This document shows positions 1 through 8,803 of a stretch of DNA of 64,000 bases, piece after piece. The notes below the pieces were generated by a model. The model was given only the letters and a program-made list of their open reading frames with translations. It ran no database searches and was not told the DNA's origin. Origin of the DNA: Lacrimispora defluvii (GTDB taxonomy: Bacteria > Bacillota > Clostridia > Lachnospirales > Lachnospiraceae). The position numbers and the translations under genes were made by a program. Numbering within the stretch: position 1 is the first letter of the stretch; every line of letters starts with the position of its first letter. The stretch is taken from positions 293,378 to 357,377 of the forward strand of contig JAAOXG010000020.1 of NCBI GenBank assembly GCA_013036995.1, given 5' to 3'.

Positions 1-321
1 TCCACCAGGATTGGCGTCATGTATTTAGGAAGGCTGGTGGAGATTGCAGACAGCGATGAGCTTTATGAAAATCCTCTTCACCCCTATACAAAGGCTCTGC
101 TTTCTGCCATTCCGCTGGCAGATCCCAGACTGGCAGCCCAGTCAAAACGGGTGATGCTAAGCGGTGAGCTTCCCAGTCCCATGAATGTTCCAACCGGATG
201 TCACTTCCATACCAGATGTATGTATGCCAGGGAAGAGTGTAAAAACCATATTCCGGAAATGGTGGAATTTTCTCCCGGTCATTATGTATCCTGCCCTTAT
301 GCAGGGGAAAATAATTCTTGA
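1..321 (+). CDS. Oligopeptide/dipeptide ABC transporter ATP-binding protein, C-terminal part
   Basis: The reading frame is open from the first base, so the 5' part lies outside the window. The visible 106 residues are the C-terminal tail of an OppF/DppF-type ATPase. They include the end of the nucleotide-binding domain (YLGRLVEIA, then the family hallmark HPYTKALLSAIP) and a C-terminal oligopeptide-transporter extension with clustered cysteines (GCHFHTRC, about 12 residues later C) and a final SCPYAG. Family members energise peptide import at the inner face of the membrane. Substrate cannot be told from this fragment. A terminator follows 58 bases after the stop, so this is the last gene of its operon. 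Confidence 0.9.
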   Translation, partial: STRIGVMYLGRLVEIADSDELYENPLHPYTKALLSAIPLADPRLAAQSKRVMLSGELPSPMNVPTGCHFHTRCMYAREECKNHIPEMVEFSPGHYVSCPYAGENNS

Positions 322-378
322 CTTTTGATGCAAAACTTTTTATAATAACAACAATATAAAATCGCAACCAGGCAAAGG

Positions 379-421
379 CGCCTAAGAACTTAAGATTCTT
401 AGGCGTCTTTGTGCTTTTTTT
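379..421 (+). terminator. Rho-independent terminator after the peptide ABC operon
   Basis: A perfect 10-bp inverted repeat, CGCCTAAGAA at 379-388 and TTCTTAGGCG at 396-405, has a 7-base loop and is followed by a T-rich tract ending in seven T. It separates the peptide transporter from the amino-acid transporter operon. Confidence 0.85.
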
Positions 422-450
422 CAGAAATTACGCAGAGAGGGGCTGGAAAC

Positions 451-1182
451 ATGCCAGATATGGTGAAAGTTGAAAACTTAAAAAAGAACTTCGGAGACCT
501 TGAGGTGTTAAAGGATATCAGCCTTACGGTCAGGGAAGGGGAGAAACTGGTAATCATCGGACCATCCGGCTCCGGAAAGTCCACGTTTATCCGTTGTATT
601 AACTATTTAGAGGAGCCTACCAGCGGTACCATTACCGTGGCAGGTACACAGGTAACTAAGAAAAATCATTTGGAAATGGCAAAAAAATACTCGTCTATGG
701 TATTTCAGCAATTTAATTTATATCCCCATCTGACTGTTCTGGAAAATCTGACACTGGCACCCGTTAAACTTCAGCACGTACCCAAGGAAGAAGCAAAAAA
801 GATAGCAATGAAGTGTCTGGAACGTGTCGGTTTAAAAGATAAAGCGGGTAATTATCCGGTACAGCTATCCGGCGGACAGCAGCAGAGGGTGGCAATTGCC
901 AGAGCATTATGCACCAAGCAGCCGCTGATTTTATTTGACGAGCCCACATCAGCTCTGGATCCAGAGATGGTGCAGGAGGTATTAAATGTTATGGTGGAGC
1001 TGGCTCATGAGAATATTACCATGATCTGTGTGACACACGAGATGGGTTTTGCCCGTCAGGTTGCAGACCGTGTAATTTTCATGGATGGTGGGTATATTCT
1101 GGAAGAGGGAACACCGGAACACTTCTTTGAATGTCCGGAACATGAGCGGACAAAAGCGTTCTTAAGCAAAATCCTTCATTAG
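451..1182 (+). CDS. Polar amino-acid ABC transporter ATP-binding protein (GlnQ-like)
   Basis: 243 residues, the usual length for GlnQ/HisP ATPases. Walker [10 protein letters not shown] is at residues 37-45, followed by the Q-loop region ([13 protein letters not shown]), signature LSGGQQQR, Walker [14 protein letters not shown] and H-loop CVTHEMGFA. It hydrolyses ATP to drive uptake of a polar amino acid through the two permeases encoded downstream. The ATG at 451 was chosen because GAGAGGGG lies 8-10 bases upstream; an in-frame ATG at 409 lies inside the preceding terminator and is unlikely. First gene of a four-gene transporter operon. Confidence 0.95.
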   Translation: MPDMVKVENLKKNFGDLEVLKDISLTVREGEKLVIIGPSGSGKSTFIRCINYLEEPTSGTITVAGTQVTKKNHLEMAKKYSSMVFQQFNLYPHLTVLENLTLAPVKLQHVPKEEAKKIAMKCLERVGLKDKAGNYPVQLSGGQQQRVAIARALCTKQPLILFDEPTSALDPEMVQEVLNVMVELAHENITMICVTHEMGFARQVADRVIFMDGGYILEEGTPEHFFECPEHERTKAFLSKILH

Positions 1183-1224
1183 GATGATGTTTAATATAAT
1201 AAGATGATTGAGGAGGAAACAATT

Positions 1225-2121
1225 ATGATGAAGAAAATGTTATCCCTGGCACTGACGTTAGCTATGGCAGCGACCTTAACCGCATGCGGTTCCAAAGCAC
1301 CGGATACAACGAAAGCGCCGGCAGATACCAAAGCTGCAGGTTCTTCTGCAGAGGCAACAACCGGAGCAGGTGCAGCAGGCGCAGCTGCAAAAGACGTACA
1401 GAAGATTATTGACCGCGGAGTGTTAAAAGTAGGCTGTAAATCAGATATTCCAAAGTTCAGCTTACAAAATACAGCAACTGGACAGTACGAAGGATTTGAG
1501 GATGATCTTGCATATGAGATCGCGGGATCCATCTTCGGCTGCAGCGCAGCTGAGGCAAAGGAAAAGAAACTGGTGGAATTCCAGGGCGTAACGGCTAAAA
1601 CAAGAGGACCTTTATTAGAGAATGGGGAAATCGATCTGGTTATTGCAACCTTTACCATTACTCCAGAAAGAAAAGAAACCTATAATTTCTCCACACCATA
1701 CTATACCGATGCAGTTGGTCTTTTAGTAAATAAAGATTCCGGAATTAAATCCATTCAGGATTTAGACGGTAAAGTAATCGGTGTTGCACAGTCTTCCACA
1801 ACAAAGGACGGATTTAAAAAGTATGTGGATGAAAAGGGATTAAAGGTAAATCCACAGTTCCAGGAATTTGACGGTTATCCTGCACTGGCTCAGGCACTGG
1901 CAACCAAGCAGATTGACTGCTTTTCTGTTGACCGTGCGATTCTTGCAGGTTATGTAAATGACGGAAATATGATTCTGGAAGACCGCTTTGCAGAGCAGGA
2001 TTACGGTGTTGCAGCTGCAAAGGGAAACACGGGTCTTGCAGAGGCAGTAGAGAAAAAAGTTACTTCCATGCTTTCTGATGGTTCAATGAAGAAACTTCAG
2101 GATCAGTGGGGATTACAGTAA
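1225..2121 (+). CDS. Amino-acid ABC transporter substrate-binding lipoprotein (SBP family 3)
   Basis: 298 residues. The N-terminus (MMKKMLSLALTLAMAATLTACGSK) is a lipoprotein signal with lipobox LTAC; the lipidated Cys is followed by a low-complexity Ala/Thr/Ser linker (about residues 25-60) typical of Gram-positive binding lipoproteins. The mature domain begins around VLKVGCKSDIPKFS and carries SBP_bac_3 landmarks (YEGFEDDLAYEIA, FTITPERKETYNFSTPYYTD). It would capture an amino acid outside the membrane and deliver it to the permeases. Start chosen at 1225 after AGGAGGAAAC. The ligand is not deducible. Confidence 0.93.
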   Translation: MMKKMLSLALTLAMAATLTACGSKAPDTTKAPADTKAAGSSAEATTGAGAAGAAAKDVQKIIDRGVLKVGCKSDIPKFSLQNTATGQYEGFEDDLAYEIAGSIFGCSAAEAKEKKLVEFQGVTAKTRGPLLENGEIDLVIATFTITPERKETYNFSTPYYTDAVGLLVNKDSGIKSIQDLDGKVIGVAQSSTTKDGFKKYVDEKGLKVNPQFQEFDGYPALAQALATKQIDCFSVDRAILAGYVNDGNMILEDRFAEQDYGVAAAKGNTGLAEAVEKKVTSMLSDGSMKKLQDQWGLQ

Positions 2122-2147
2122 GCTGTTTTAAGTAAAGGAAAAATGAC

Positions 2148-2879
2148 ATGATTAAAGGTCTTTTTGATGGAAAACGATGGAGTGCCCTCTTTGCGGCATT
2201 CCCCGAATATTATATCCCTGGATTTCTTATGACACTTAAAATATCACTGGTAGGACTGGCGGTTGCGCTGGTCCTTGGAGTGATATTCGGCATGTTCTCT
2301 TCATCCAAGTGGAAGCTGCTTAAGATCATTTCACGAATCTATGTGGAATTCATACAGAATACACCTCTGGCTTTACAGGTCATGTGTTATTACTCGGTTC
2401 TTCCCATGCTGTTTTCCAGTTCCGGGTTTCGTATCCCTAAGTTTGTACTAGGGGTCATCGGGGTAGGCGTCTATCATGGTGCCTATATTTCTGAGGTCAT
2501 AAGAACCGGAATTGAAGCGATTCCAAAGGGGCAGTCTGAGGCAGCAGCATCTCAGGGTTTTAGCTATCTGGAAACCATGTATCATATCATTCTGCCTCAG
2601 ACCATTAAGATTATTATGCCGCCTCTCGCCAATCAGGCTTTAAATCTGGTTAAGAATACTTCCATACTTGCCATGGTTGCGGGTATGGATCTGATGTATT
2701 TTACGGATTCATGGGGCGCTGACAGAGGGTATTTTGCCCAGGCATATTTCACAAGTGCAGTGATGTACTTTATTATCTGTTTCCCGTTAGCCAGACTGGC
2801 AAGATATTTAGAGATCCGCTCCATGCGGCTGCCAGTTGCAAAAAAGCTTGATATACAGGCAGACGAGGAGGCAGCATGA
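2148..2879 (+). CDS. Amino-acid ABC transporter permease (HisM family)
   Basis: 243 residues with about five hydrophobic segments. The EAA cytoplasmic loop is seen as EAAASQGFSYLETMYHIILPQ, the contact for the ATPase, and the HisM/QEVQ-type sequence RIYVEFIQNTPLALQ follows the second segment. It forms one half of the heterodimeric membrane channel. It overlaps the next permease gene by four bases (ATGA), indicating translational coupling. Confidence 0.94.
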   Translation: MIKGLFDGKRWSALFAAFPEYYIPGFLMTLKISLVGLAVALVLGVIFGMFSSSKWKLLKIISRIYVEFIQNTPLALQVMCYYSVLPMLFSSSGFRIPKFVLGVIGVGVYHGAYISEVIRTGIEAIPKGQSEAAASQGFSYLETMYHIILPQTIKIIMPPLANQALNLVKNTSILAMVAGMDLMYFTDSWGADRGYFAQAYFTSAVMYFIICFPLARLARYLEIRSMRLPVAKKLDIQADEEAA

Positions 2880-3538
2880 TAGAATTATTTCAACAGATAT
2901 TTACACCGGCAAATGTACTTTTCATGCTAAAGGGCCTGCAGATGACAGTCATGATCGCCGTGCTGGCTACGATCCTTAGTATATTTTTTGGAACCATACT
3001 GGCGCTGATCCGTACTTATTCTTCTGGTAAATGGAAGTGGGCCGGAACTTTGGTAGCAGTTTATACAGAGTTCTTCCGCTGTACCCCTAACCTTTTATGG
3101 ATTCTCTGGATCTATTTTACTGTAAAAGGGAATAAAGTAGGAGTATCGGTATTTGCTATTACCCTGTTCACTTCTGCAGTAATGGCAGAGATCTTTCGGG
3201 GTGGATTAAATTCCATTCCCAAGGGGCAGTTTGAAGGGGCTCAGTCCCAGGGCTTCAGCTTTTTCCAGACATTGTGGTACATTGTACTGCCTCAGACATA
3301 TAAGAAGGTGATTCCAGCTCTCTTAAGCCAGGTTATTACCATTATTAAGGATACCTCATTCTTAAAGATGGTAGACGTAGCAGAGTTCATGAGAAACTGC
3401 GCTGTAGTGCTTGGCAGTATCTACGATGTCAGAGGGATGATGATGCTGTTTGCTTTCGAGGCACTCTGCTATTTTGCCATTTGTTTTGCCCTCAGCTGTG
3501 TAGTCAGGGGATATCAGAAAACAATTGTAACCGGTTAG
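2876..3538 (+). CDS. Amino-acid ABC transporter permease, second subunit
   Basis: 220 residues, same fold as the preceding permease: N-terminal membrane segment, the motif VYTEFFRCTPNLL, and the EAA loop FEGAQSQGFSFFQTLWYIVLPQ. The start ATG overlaps the previous stop. With the upstream ATPase, lipoprotein and first permease it completes a polar amino-acid importer. Confidence 0.94.
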   Translation: MIELFQQIFTPANVLFMLKGLQMTVMIAVLATILSIFFGTILALIRTYSSGKWKWAGTLVAVYTEFFRCTPNLLWILWIYFTVKGNKVGVSVFAITLFTSAVMAEIFRGGLNSIPKGQFEGAQSQGFSFFQTLWYIVLPQTYKKVIPALLSQVITIIKDTSFLKMVDVAEFMRNCAVVLGSIYDVRGMMMLFAFEALCYFAICFALSCVVRGYQKTIVTG

Positions 3539-3553
3539 GGAGGTACATCTGTT

Positions 3554-4150
3554 ATGGAGAAGTTTACGATCACCATTACCCGTGAATTTGGCAGTCTGGG
3601 GCGTTCCATTGCCAGGGAACTGTCACAGATTCTGGGAGTGGAGTTTTATGACCGGGATATTGTGGAGGAAGTTGCAAATAAGCTGAATCTGCCGGTTTCA
3701 ACAGTCAGCAACGAGGAGGAAAAATCCAGGCACAGCTTTCTGCCAAGAATGTTCCCTCTTGGAACTGACGAGGAATATATGCAGGATATTATATTTGATG
3801 TGCAGAAGGATATTATACTGAATCTGGCAAAAAAATCAAGCTGTATCCTGGTTGGCAGATGCTCTGATTTTCTTCTTGAAAAGGAAAAAAACAACATCAA
3901 CATTTTCATCTACGCTTCTTACGAGAAACGTCTGCAAAACTGCGTGGATGCACTTGGTATGACAGAGTCTGAGGCGAAACGGATGATTCTTTCCGTAGAC
4001 AAAGCCCGGAATGCGTATCATAAAAAATATGCAGGCTATTTGCCTGGTGATCCGGAGCATAAGCAGCTGATGATTGACTCCTCTTTACTTGGCGTGACTG
4101 GAACCGCAAAGTTAATCGCAGAGATTGTACATCAGTTATTTGAATCATAA
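3554..4150 (+). CDS. Cytidylate kinase-like family protein
   Basis: 198 residues resembling the AAK/cytidylate-kinase-like family (PF13189). The N-terminus TITREFGSLGRSIARELSQILGVEFYDRDIV matches the family pattern, where a degenerate P-loop (REFGSLGRSIA) replaces the usual GxxGxGK. A conserved central ILVGRCSDFLL and late DKARNAYHKKYAG (lid-like region) also fit. Members are predicted nucleotide kinases; the substrate is unproven. It starts 15 bases after the permease gene with GGGAGG upstream, so it is probably cotranscribed. Confidence 0.85.
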   Translation: MEKFTITITREFGSLGRSIARELSQILGVEFYDRDIVEEVANKLNLPVSTVSNEEEKSRHSFLPRMFPLGTDEEYMQDIIFDVQKDIILNLAKKSSCILVGRCSDFLLEKEKNNINIFIYASYEKRLQNCVDALGMTESEAKRMILSVDKARNAYHKKYAGYLPGDPEHKQLMIDSSLLGVTGTAKLIAEIVHQLFES

Positions 4151-4175
4151 AATGAATTCAGAAGTTTCCTATTAA

Positions 4176-4240
4176 AATAGGCCTTTTTGGTGAAACTAGG
4201 ATGGGAGTCCGAAGTGTTTGCCCAAAAGGCCTGTTCTATT
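4176..4240. repeat. Imperfect inverted repeat between kinase-like and corA-like genes
   Basis: AATAGGCCTTTTTGG at 4176-4190 can pair with CCAAAAGGCC and CTATT at 4222-4240, leaving a TGTT bulge and a loop of about 31 bases. There is no T tract on the + strand. On the - strand the foot reads into a modest T-rich stretch. It may end transcription or be a structured RNA; nothing more can be said. Confidence 0.5.
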
Positions 4241-4322
4241 GACAAGTGAAATATCAGGTACTAAACTTAAAAAAGGCAGGTCAAAAACAGGACCGAGTAT
4301 GGGGGCTTAGGAGGAAACAGAT

Positions 4323-5252
4323 GTGAGATATAAATTAGACAAAAGACTGATTCCTGTAAAGGGGCAGGAAACGGTATCTGAAGATGATGTTCTGATTGAT
4401 ATTTTAAGCAGAGAAGAATTTTTAAAGGGACATCATACCCGATACGAGGATCATATACTAATCCGGAGTCTGGAACGGGGCCAGTACTGCAGAACAGATT
4501 TGTTAAAAGACTGTGTGGTAGGTACCTTGGTGATACCTGTGAAGAAGAATCCTTTAAAACGCCCACTGATATTTGGTTATTATATGAATGAAAACCGCCT
4601 GATCCTGATTGATGACAGCGGGGAAGCGGAAAGAATGTTAAAGGAGATTGATAAGACACAGATTTTTGAGAAGACTTATCCGGCCCATCTCCTGTTTGAG
4701 TTTTTGGAATATCAGGTCAGAGATGACATTGAATATCTTCAGAAATATGAGGAATACTTAACGGAAATGGAAGACAGAATCATGAGCGGCAGAAGGGAAA
4801 AGGAAGACGTGCTGGGAATCATTCTAAAGGCCAGGAAGGAACTGGCTAAGGTGGCGTCTTATTATGGGCAGCTGATGAATATGAGTCAGACTTTAACGGA
4901 GAATTATAATGGTCTGTTAAAGGATGAAGAACGGGCACTGTTTCATCTGTTTGCCGGCAGAATGGCAAGGCTTTCGGAATATGGGAGAGAACTGAGAGAA
5001 TACGCGCAGCAGATTCGGGAGATGTATCAGGTGAGAATGGAAATGAAGCAGAATCACGCATTATCCTTTCTGACTATGGTGACCGCCGTTTTTGCTCCCC
5101 TGTCTCTCATAGCGGGCTGGTACGGCATGAATTTTAAAAATATGCCGGAGCTTAACTGGACTTATGGTTATCCCTTTTGTATTCTTTTAAGCATCCTTTT
5201 AATTGGATTGGAAATATGGTATTTTACAAAAAAAGGGTGGTTAAAAAAATAA
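4323..5252 (+). CDS. CorA-like divalent-cation transporter
   Basis: 309 residues. A long acidic/helical cytoplasmic domain (to about residue 245) precedes two C-terminal membrane segments, with the signature YGMN (G268-M269-N270) at the end of the first, as in CorA channels for Mg2+ or Co2+/Ni2+. Basic residues cluster at the C-terminus (KKGWLKK). The start is GTG at 4323; an AGGAGG at 4310-4315 supports it, while the ATG two bases earlier is followed at once by a stop. A single gene with its own upstream spacer. Metal preference is not readable from sequence. Confidence 0.88.
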   Translation: MRYKLDKRLIPVKGQETVSEDDVLIDILSREEFLKGHHTRYEDHILIRSLERGQYCRTDLLKDCVVGTLVIPVKKNPLKRPLIFGYYMNENRLILIDDSGEAERMLKEIDKTQIFEKTYPAHLLFEFLEYQVRDDIEYLQKYEEYLTEMEDRIMSGRREKEDVLGIILKARKELAKVASYYGQLMNMSQTLTENYNGLLKDEERALFHLFAGRMARLSEYGRELREYAQQIREMYQVRMEMKQNHALSFLTMVTAVFAPLSLIAGWYGMNFKNMPELNWTYGYPFCILLSILLIGLEIWYFTKKGWLKK

Positions 5253-5305
5253 CGGGAAACAAGAGTAAAATCCCATAAAACAGTAGAAAAATTAATATGA
5301 TTCCC

Positions 5306-5334
5306 TTGACATGAAAAAAAAAACCTGTTATACT
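5306..5334 (+). promoter_or_regulatory. Sigma-A promoter of the DEAD-box helicase gene
   Basis: A consensus -35 TTGACA (5306-5311) and -10 TATACT (5329-5334) are separated by 17 bases. Transcription would start near 5341, leaving an untranslated leader of about 125 bases before the helicase start. Confidence 0.8.
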
Positions 5335-5347
5335 TTACTTTCGTGTG

Positions 5348-5392
5348 AAACGAGAGGATGAAGGTCTGAGACGTGCCTGATACCTCTCGTTT
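5348..5392 (+). promoter_or_regulatory. Leader hairpin upstream of the DEAD-box helicase
   Basis: AAACGAGAGG (5348-5357) pairs perfectly with CCTCTCGTTT (5383-5392), followed by a short T/G-rich stretch. It lies inside the long leader. Cold-shock helicase genes often have structured leaders; here that role is an inference. It could also act as a weak attenuator. Confidence 0.5.
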
Positions 5393-5468
5393 TGTTTGCG
5401 ATAGTGTGTTTGTGCGGCCGTCGGCAACATAAGAACCCGGCTGGCAATGAGAAAGGAATTAATCATTT

Positions 5469-7148
5469 ATGGAAACAGTTAGATTTGATGAGTTACAATT
5501 AGATGAAAGAATTCTGCGGGCAGTAGCAGATATGGGATTTGAAGAGGCATCTCCGATCCAGACCCAGGCAATTCCGGTACAGCTGGAGGGAAGAGATATC
5601 ATTGGTCAGGCCCAGACAGGAACTGGAAAGACCGCAGCCTTTGGTATTCCTCTGTTACAGAAAATTGACCCTAAGGTAAAAAAGCTTCAGGCGGTGGCCC
5701 TCTGTCCAACCAGAGAGCTTGCTATTCAGGTGGCAGATGAGATCCGCAGGCTTGCTAAATATATGCATGGTGTGAAGGTTCTCCCTATCTACGGAGGCCA
5801 GGACATTGTGAAACAGATCCGTTCTTTAAAAGACGGTACTCAGATCATCATCGGAACTCCGGGACGTGTTATGGATCATATGCGCCGGAAAACCGTTAAG
5901 TTTGATTTTGTCCATACAGTAGTCATGGATGAGGCAGATGAGATGCTGAACATGGGATTTTTAGAGGATATGGAAACGATTTTAAGCCAGCTTCCCGAAG
6001 AGCGTCAGACCGTTATGTTCTCCGCTACCATGCCTCCGGCAATTCTTGATATTGCAAGAAAGTTCCAGCAGGAGCCGGTGAATGTAAAAGTAGTGAAGAA
6101 AGAACTGACAGTCCCGAAAGTAACCCAGTATTACTATGAAGTAAAACCAAAGAGCAAAGTGGAAGTAATGTGCCGTCTGTTAGATATGTATGCACCAAAG
6201 CTTTCCGTTGTTTTCTGCAATACCAAGAAGCAGGTTGATGAGTTAGTACAGGCACTTCAGGGAAGAGGATATTTTGCGGAAGGTCTCCACGGAGACTTAA
6301 AGCAGATCCAGCGTGACCGTGTCATGAACAGCTTCCGTAACGGTAAGACAGAGATTCTTGTGGCTACTGACGTGGCAGCCCGTGGAATCGACGTAGACGA
6401 CGTAGAAGCGGTATTTAACTATGACCTTCCACAGGATGACGAATACTACGTACACCGTATCGGCCGTACTGGTCGTGCCGGACGTGAAGGAATCGCATTC
6501 AGCTTCGTGGTTGGCAAGGAAGTATACAAGCTTCGTGACATACAGCGTTACTGCAAGACCAAGATCGTACCTCAGGCAATTCCATCTCTTAACGATGTAA
6601 CAGCCATTAAGGTAGACAAGATCCTGGAAGGCGTTGCAGCAACCATCGGTGATACCGATTTAAGCAAGACCGTTAATATCATTGAGAAGAAGCTGCTGGA
6701 AGAGGACTATACCTCTCTTGATCTGGCAGCAGCCCTCTTGCGTATGATGATGGGTGAGGAAAACGAAGACATCATCGATACCAGAGAGCCTCGTTCTCTT
6801 GATGAACTGGAAGGCTTTGGCGGCGGAAACGGCGGCAGAGGCAGAGGAAGAAGCAACGGCCGCGGTGGTAACGGCGGAAGATATGATTCTTCTACCAGAG
6901 AAGACATGGCCCGCTTATTTATTAACATCGGTAAGAACCAGAATGTGAAACCAGGAGATATTCTTGGTGCCATTGCCGGAGAATCCGGTATGCCAGGCAA
7001 GATGGTTGGAAGTATCGACATGTATGACAAATATACATTTGTAGAAGTTCCAAGAGAAAGCGCTGATGCCGTATTAACTGCGATGAAAGATGTTAAAATC
7101 AAAGGTAAAAATATCCATATGGAAAAAGCCAACGGAAAAGGCAAATAA
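5469..7148 (+). CDS. DEAD-box ATP-dependent RNA helicase with DbpA-type RNA-binding domain
   Basis: 559 residues. The Q motif (ASPIQTQAIP) is followed by Walker A AQTGTGKT (48-55), PTRELAIQ, DEAD (154-157), SAT (FSATMPP) and the second RecA domain with RGIDVDDV and HRIGRTGRAGREG. A Gly/Arg-rich linker (about 451-472) leads to a C-terminal domain matching the DbpA/DeaD RNA-binding fold. Such enzymes unwind short RNA duplexes in ribosome assembly and mRNA turnover, often at low temperature. It is monocistronic between its own promoter and a terminator. Confidence 0.95.
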   Translation: METVRFDELQLDERILRAVADMGFEEASPIQTQAIPVQLEGRDIIGQAQTGTGKTAAFGIPLLQKIDPKVKKLQAVALCPTRELAIQVADEIRRLAKYMHGVKVLPIYGGQDIVKQIRSLKDGTQIIIGTPGRVMDHMRRKTVKFDFVHTVVMDEADEMLNMGFLEDMETILSQLPEERQTVMFSATMPPAILDIARKFQQEPVNVKVVKKELTVPKVTQYYYEVKPKSKVEVMCRLLDMYAPKLSVVFCNTKKQVDELVQALQGRGYFAEGLHGDLKQIQRDRVMNSFRNGKTEILVATDVAARGIDVDDVEAVFNYDLPQDDEYYVHRIGRTGRAGREGIAFSFVVGKEVYKLRDIQRYCKTKIVPQAIPSLNDVTAIKVDKILEGVAATIGDTDLSKTVNIIEKKLLEEDYTSLDLAAALLRMMMGEENEDIIDTREPRSLDELEGFGGGNGGRGRGRSNGRGGNGGRYDSSTREDMARLFINIGKNQNVKPGDILGAIAGESGMPGKMVGSIDMYDKYTFVEVPRESADAVLTAMKDVKIKGKNIHMEKANGKGK

Positions 7149-7154
7149 ATTTTC

Positions 7155-7216
7155 GGGAGCTGAACAACGAAGGAAGACGGCCTGTCTTGCGGGAGTTGTT
7201 TGGCTCCTGTTTTTTT
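7155..7216 (+). terminator. Terminator after the DEAD-box helicase
   Basis: GGGAGCTGAACAAC (7155-7168) pairs, with some G-U pairs, with GTTGTTTGGCTCCT (7195-7208), with a small inner hairpin (AAGACxxxxxGTCTT). A run of T follows. Confidence 0.75.
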
Positions 7217-7278
7217 CTTGCTTCCTGAGAAGAAACAGGATACAATTAGTTCAAATGAGGCGTCAATTGGAGGACAAA

Positions 7279-8661
7279 ATGGCAGATTGGAAGAAAAATG
7301 ACAGGATCCAGGTAATAATTGAGGATCTAAGTGAGACAGGAGAAGGAATTGGTAAAACTGACGGTTTCACCTGGTTTATAAAGGATACCGTAATCGGTGA
7401 TCATGTGGAAGCAAAGGCAATGAAGGTGAAAAAAAATTATGGCTTTGCACATTTAGAACAAATAATCAAGCCCTCAGAAAGCAGAATTACCCCCCTGTGC
7501 CCGGTGGCGAAGCAGTGCGGAGGCTGCCAGCTTCAGACCATGAGCTACGAAGAGGAACTTCGATATAAGGAACGCAAAATCTATGGCAATATAACCCGGA
7601 TCGGCGGATTTCAAGATGTTCCCATGCTTCCCATAATGGGGATGGACGAGCCATGGAGATATCGGAATAAAGCACAGTTTCCCTGGGGGCTGGATAAGGA
7701 TGGGAAACCTGTGGCAGGCTTTTATGCAGGAAGGACTCATGCTATTATCGGGTGCGAGGACTGTTTGTTAGGGGTGGAAGAGAACCGGGAAGTTTTAGGC
7801 CGTATTAAGGCCCACATGGAGCGATACCATCTGGCTCCCTATGATGAGAGCACTCATAAGGGACTGATCCGCCATACTCTGATCCGGAAAGGATTTCAGA
7901 CAGGTGAGCTGATGGTGTGTCAGGTGATTAACGGGAATCAGCTGCCCCACAGTGAGGAGCTGGTGAAAAGCCTGCTTGAGATCCCGGGAATGACAAGTAT
8001 ATCTCTGAATGTAAATAAGGAACAGACCAATGTGATTCTGGGTAACAAGGTGGAGAATCTTTTCGGCCCCGGATATATCACCGATTATATTGGTTCCGTT
8101 CAATACCGCATTTCACCTCTTTCTTTTTATCAGGTCAATCCGGTACAGACTAAGAAGCTATATGAAACTGCTTTGGAGTATGCGGGACTTACCGGAGGTG
8201 AGACGGTATGGGATCTGTATTGCGGAATTGGTACGATTTCTTTGTTTCTGGCGCAGAAAGCTAAGAAGGTCTATGGTGTGGAAATCGTTCCACAGGCGAT
8301 TGATGATGCAAGGGAGAATGCAAGGTTAAATGGAATTGAGAACGCAGAGTTTTTTGTAGGGAAGGCGGAGAAGGTACTGCCGGAGCAGTTTGAAAAGAAT
8401 CAAGTCTATGCGGACGTGATTGTTGTGGACCCGCCAAGAAAAGGGTGCGATGAAAAATGCCTGGAGACCATTGTGAAGATGGGACCGAAGCGGGTGGTGT
8501 ATGTCAGCTGTGACTCTGCGACGTTAGCAAGAGATTTGAAGTATCTGGCGGAGAGCGGGTATGAGCTTGTGCGGGTGAGGGGGTGTGATATGTTTCCCTG
8601 GACGACGCACGTTGAGACGGTAGTATTGATGTCAAGGGTTAAGGTAAATACGATGTTTTAG
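7279..8661 (+). CDS. rlmD: 23S rRNA (uracil-C5) methyltransferase, RlmD/TrmA family
   Basis: 460 residues. An N-terminal TRAM RNA-binding domain (IEDLSETGEGIGKTDGFTWFI) precedes an iron-sulfur cysteine set (C74, C80, C83, and a later CEDC). The SAM-binding core has YCGIGTISLFLA, then VDPPRKGCDEK and the nucleophile C411 in VSCDSATLARDL. It methylates a conserved uracil of 23S rRNA using SAM. Start 7279 was chosen for the GGAGG eight bases upstream, although the frame stays open further back into the helicase gene. The 3' end encodes THVETVVLM, a sequence known as a target for integrating elements, and mobile DNA begins right after the gene. Confidence 0.93.
   Translation: MADWKKNDRIQVIIEDLSETGEGIGKTDGFTWFIKDTVIGDHVEAKAMKVKKNYGFAHLEQIIKPSESRITPLCPVAKQCGGCQLQTMSYEEELRYKERKIYGNITRIGGFQDVPMLPIMGMDEPWRYRNKAQFPWGLDKDGKPVAGFYAGRTHAIIGCEDCLLGVEENREVLGRIKAHMERYHLAPYDESTHKGLIRHTLIRKGFQTGELMVCQVINGNQLPHSEELVKSLLEIPGMTSISLNVNKEQTNVILGNKVENLFGPGYITDYIGSVQYRISPLSFYQVNPVQTKKLYETALEYAGLTGGETVWDLYCGIGTISLFLAQKAKKVYGVEIVPQAIDDARENARLNGIENAEFFVGKAEKVLPEQFEKNQVYADVIVVDPPRKGCDEKCLETIVKMGPKRVVYVSCDSATLARDLKYLAESGYELVRVRGCDMFPWTTHVETVVLMSRVKVNTMF
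8608..8634 (+). other. Candidate left attachment site in the rlmD 3' end
   Basis: The stretch beginning CACGTTGAGACGGTAGTA (8608-8625) encodes HVETVV of RlmD. A related sequence in the same codon register recurs at 50753-50770 (14 of 18 positions identical). All DNA between has mobile-element character. Crossover point and enzyme are not proven. Confidence 0.45.
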
Positions 8662-8689
8662 GGATAAAAAACTTTATAAATAAAGGGTT

Positions 8690-8740
8690 TCCGTGATTTG
8701 AGATCTGGTTTCAAGCCGGCAGGATAATCACGGATTTTTA
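8690..8740 (+). terminator. Terminator after rlmD
   Basis: TCCGTGAT (8690-8697) pairs with ATCACGGA (8727-8734), followed by TTTTTATTTT. The 29-base loop contains a small internal stem. Confidence 0.65.
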
Positions 8741-8803
8741 TTTTGTGGGAACTTATCCAAGATAGGCAGGTTAGATGATTAAGAAGATGATATGGATATT
8801 GAT

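Noticed and set aside
17..367. Long open frame on the - strand across the peptide ABC gene end
   Set aside because: It is antisense to a clear ABC ATPase tail, has no ribosome-binding site and no recognisable domain.
6707..7144. Pro/Leu-rich open frame on the - strand of the DEAD-box gene
   Set aside because: It mirrors the Gly/Arg-rich linker of the helicase and has no start signal.
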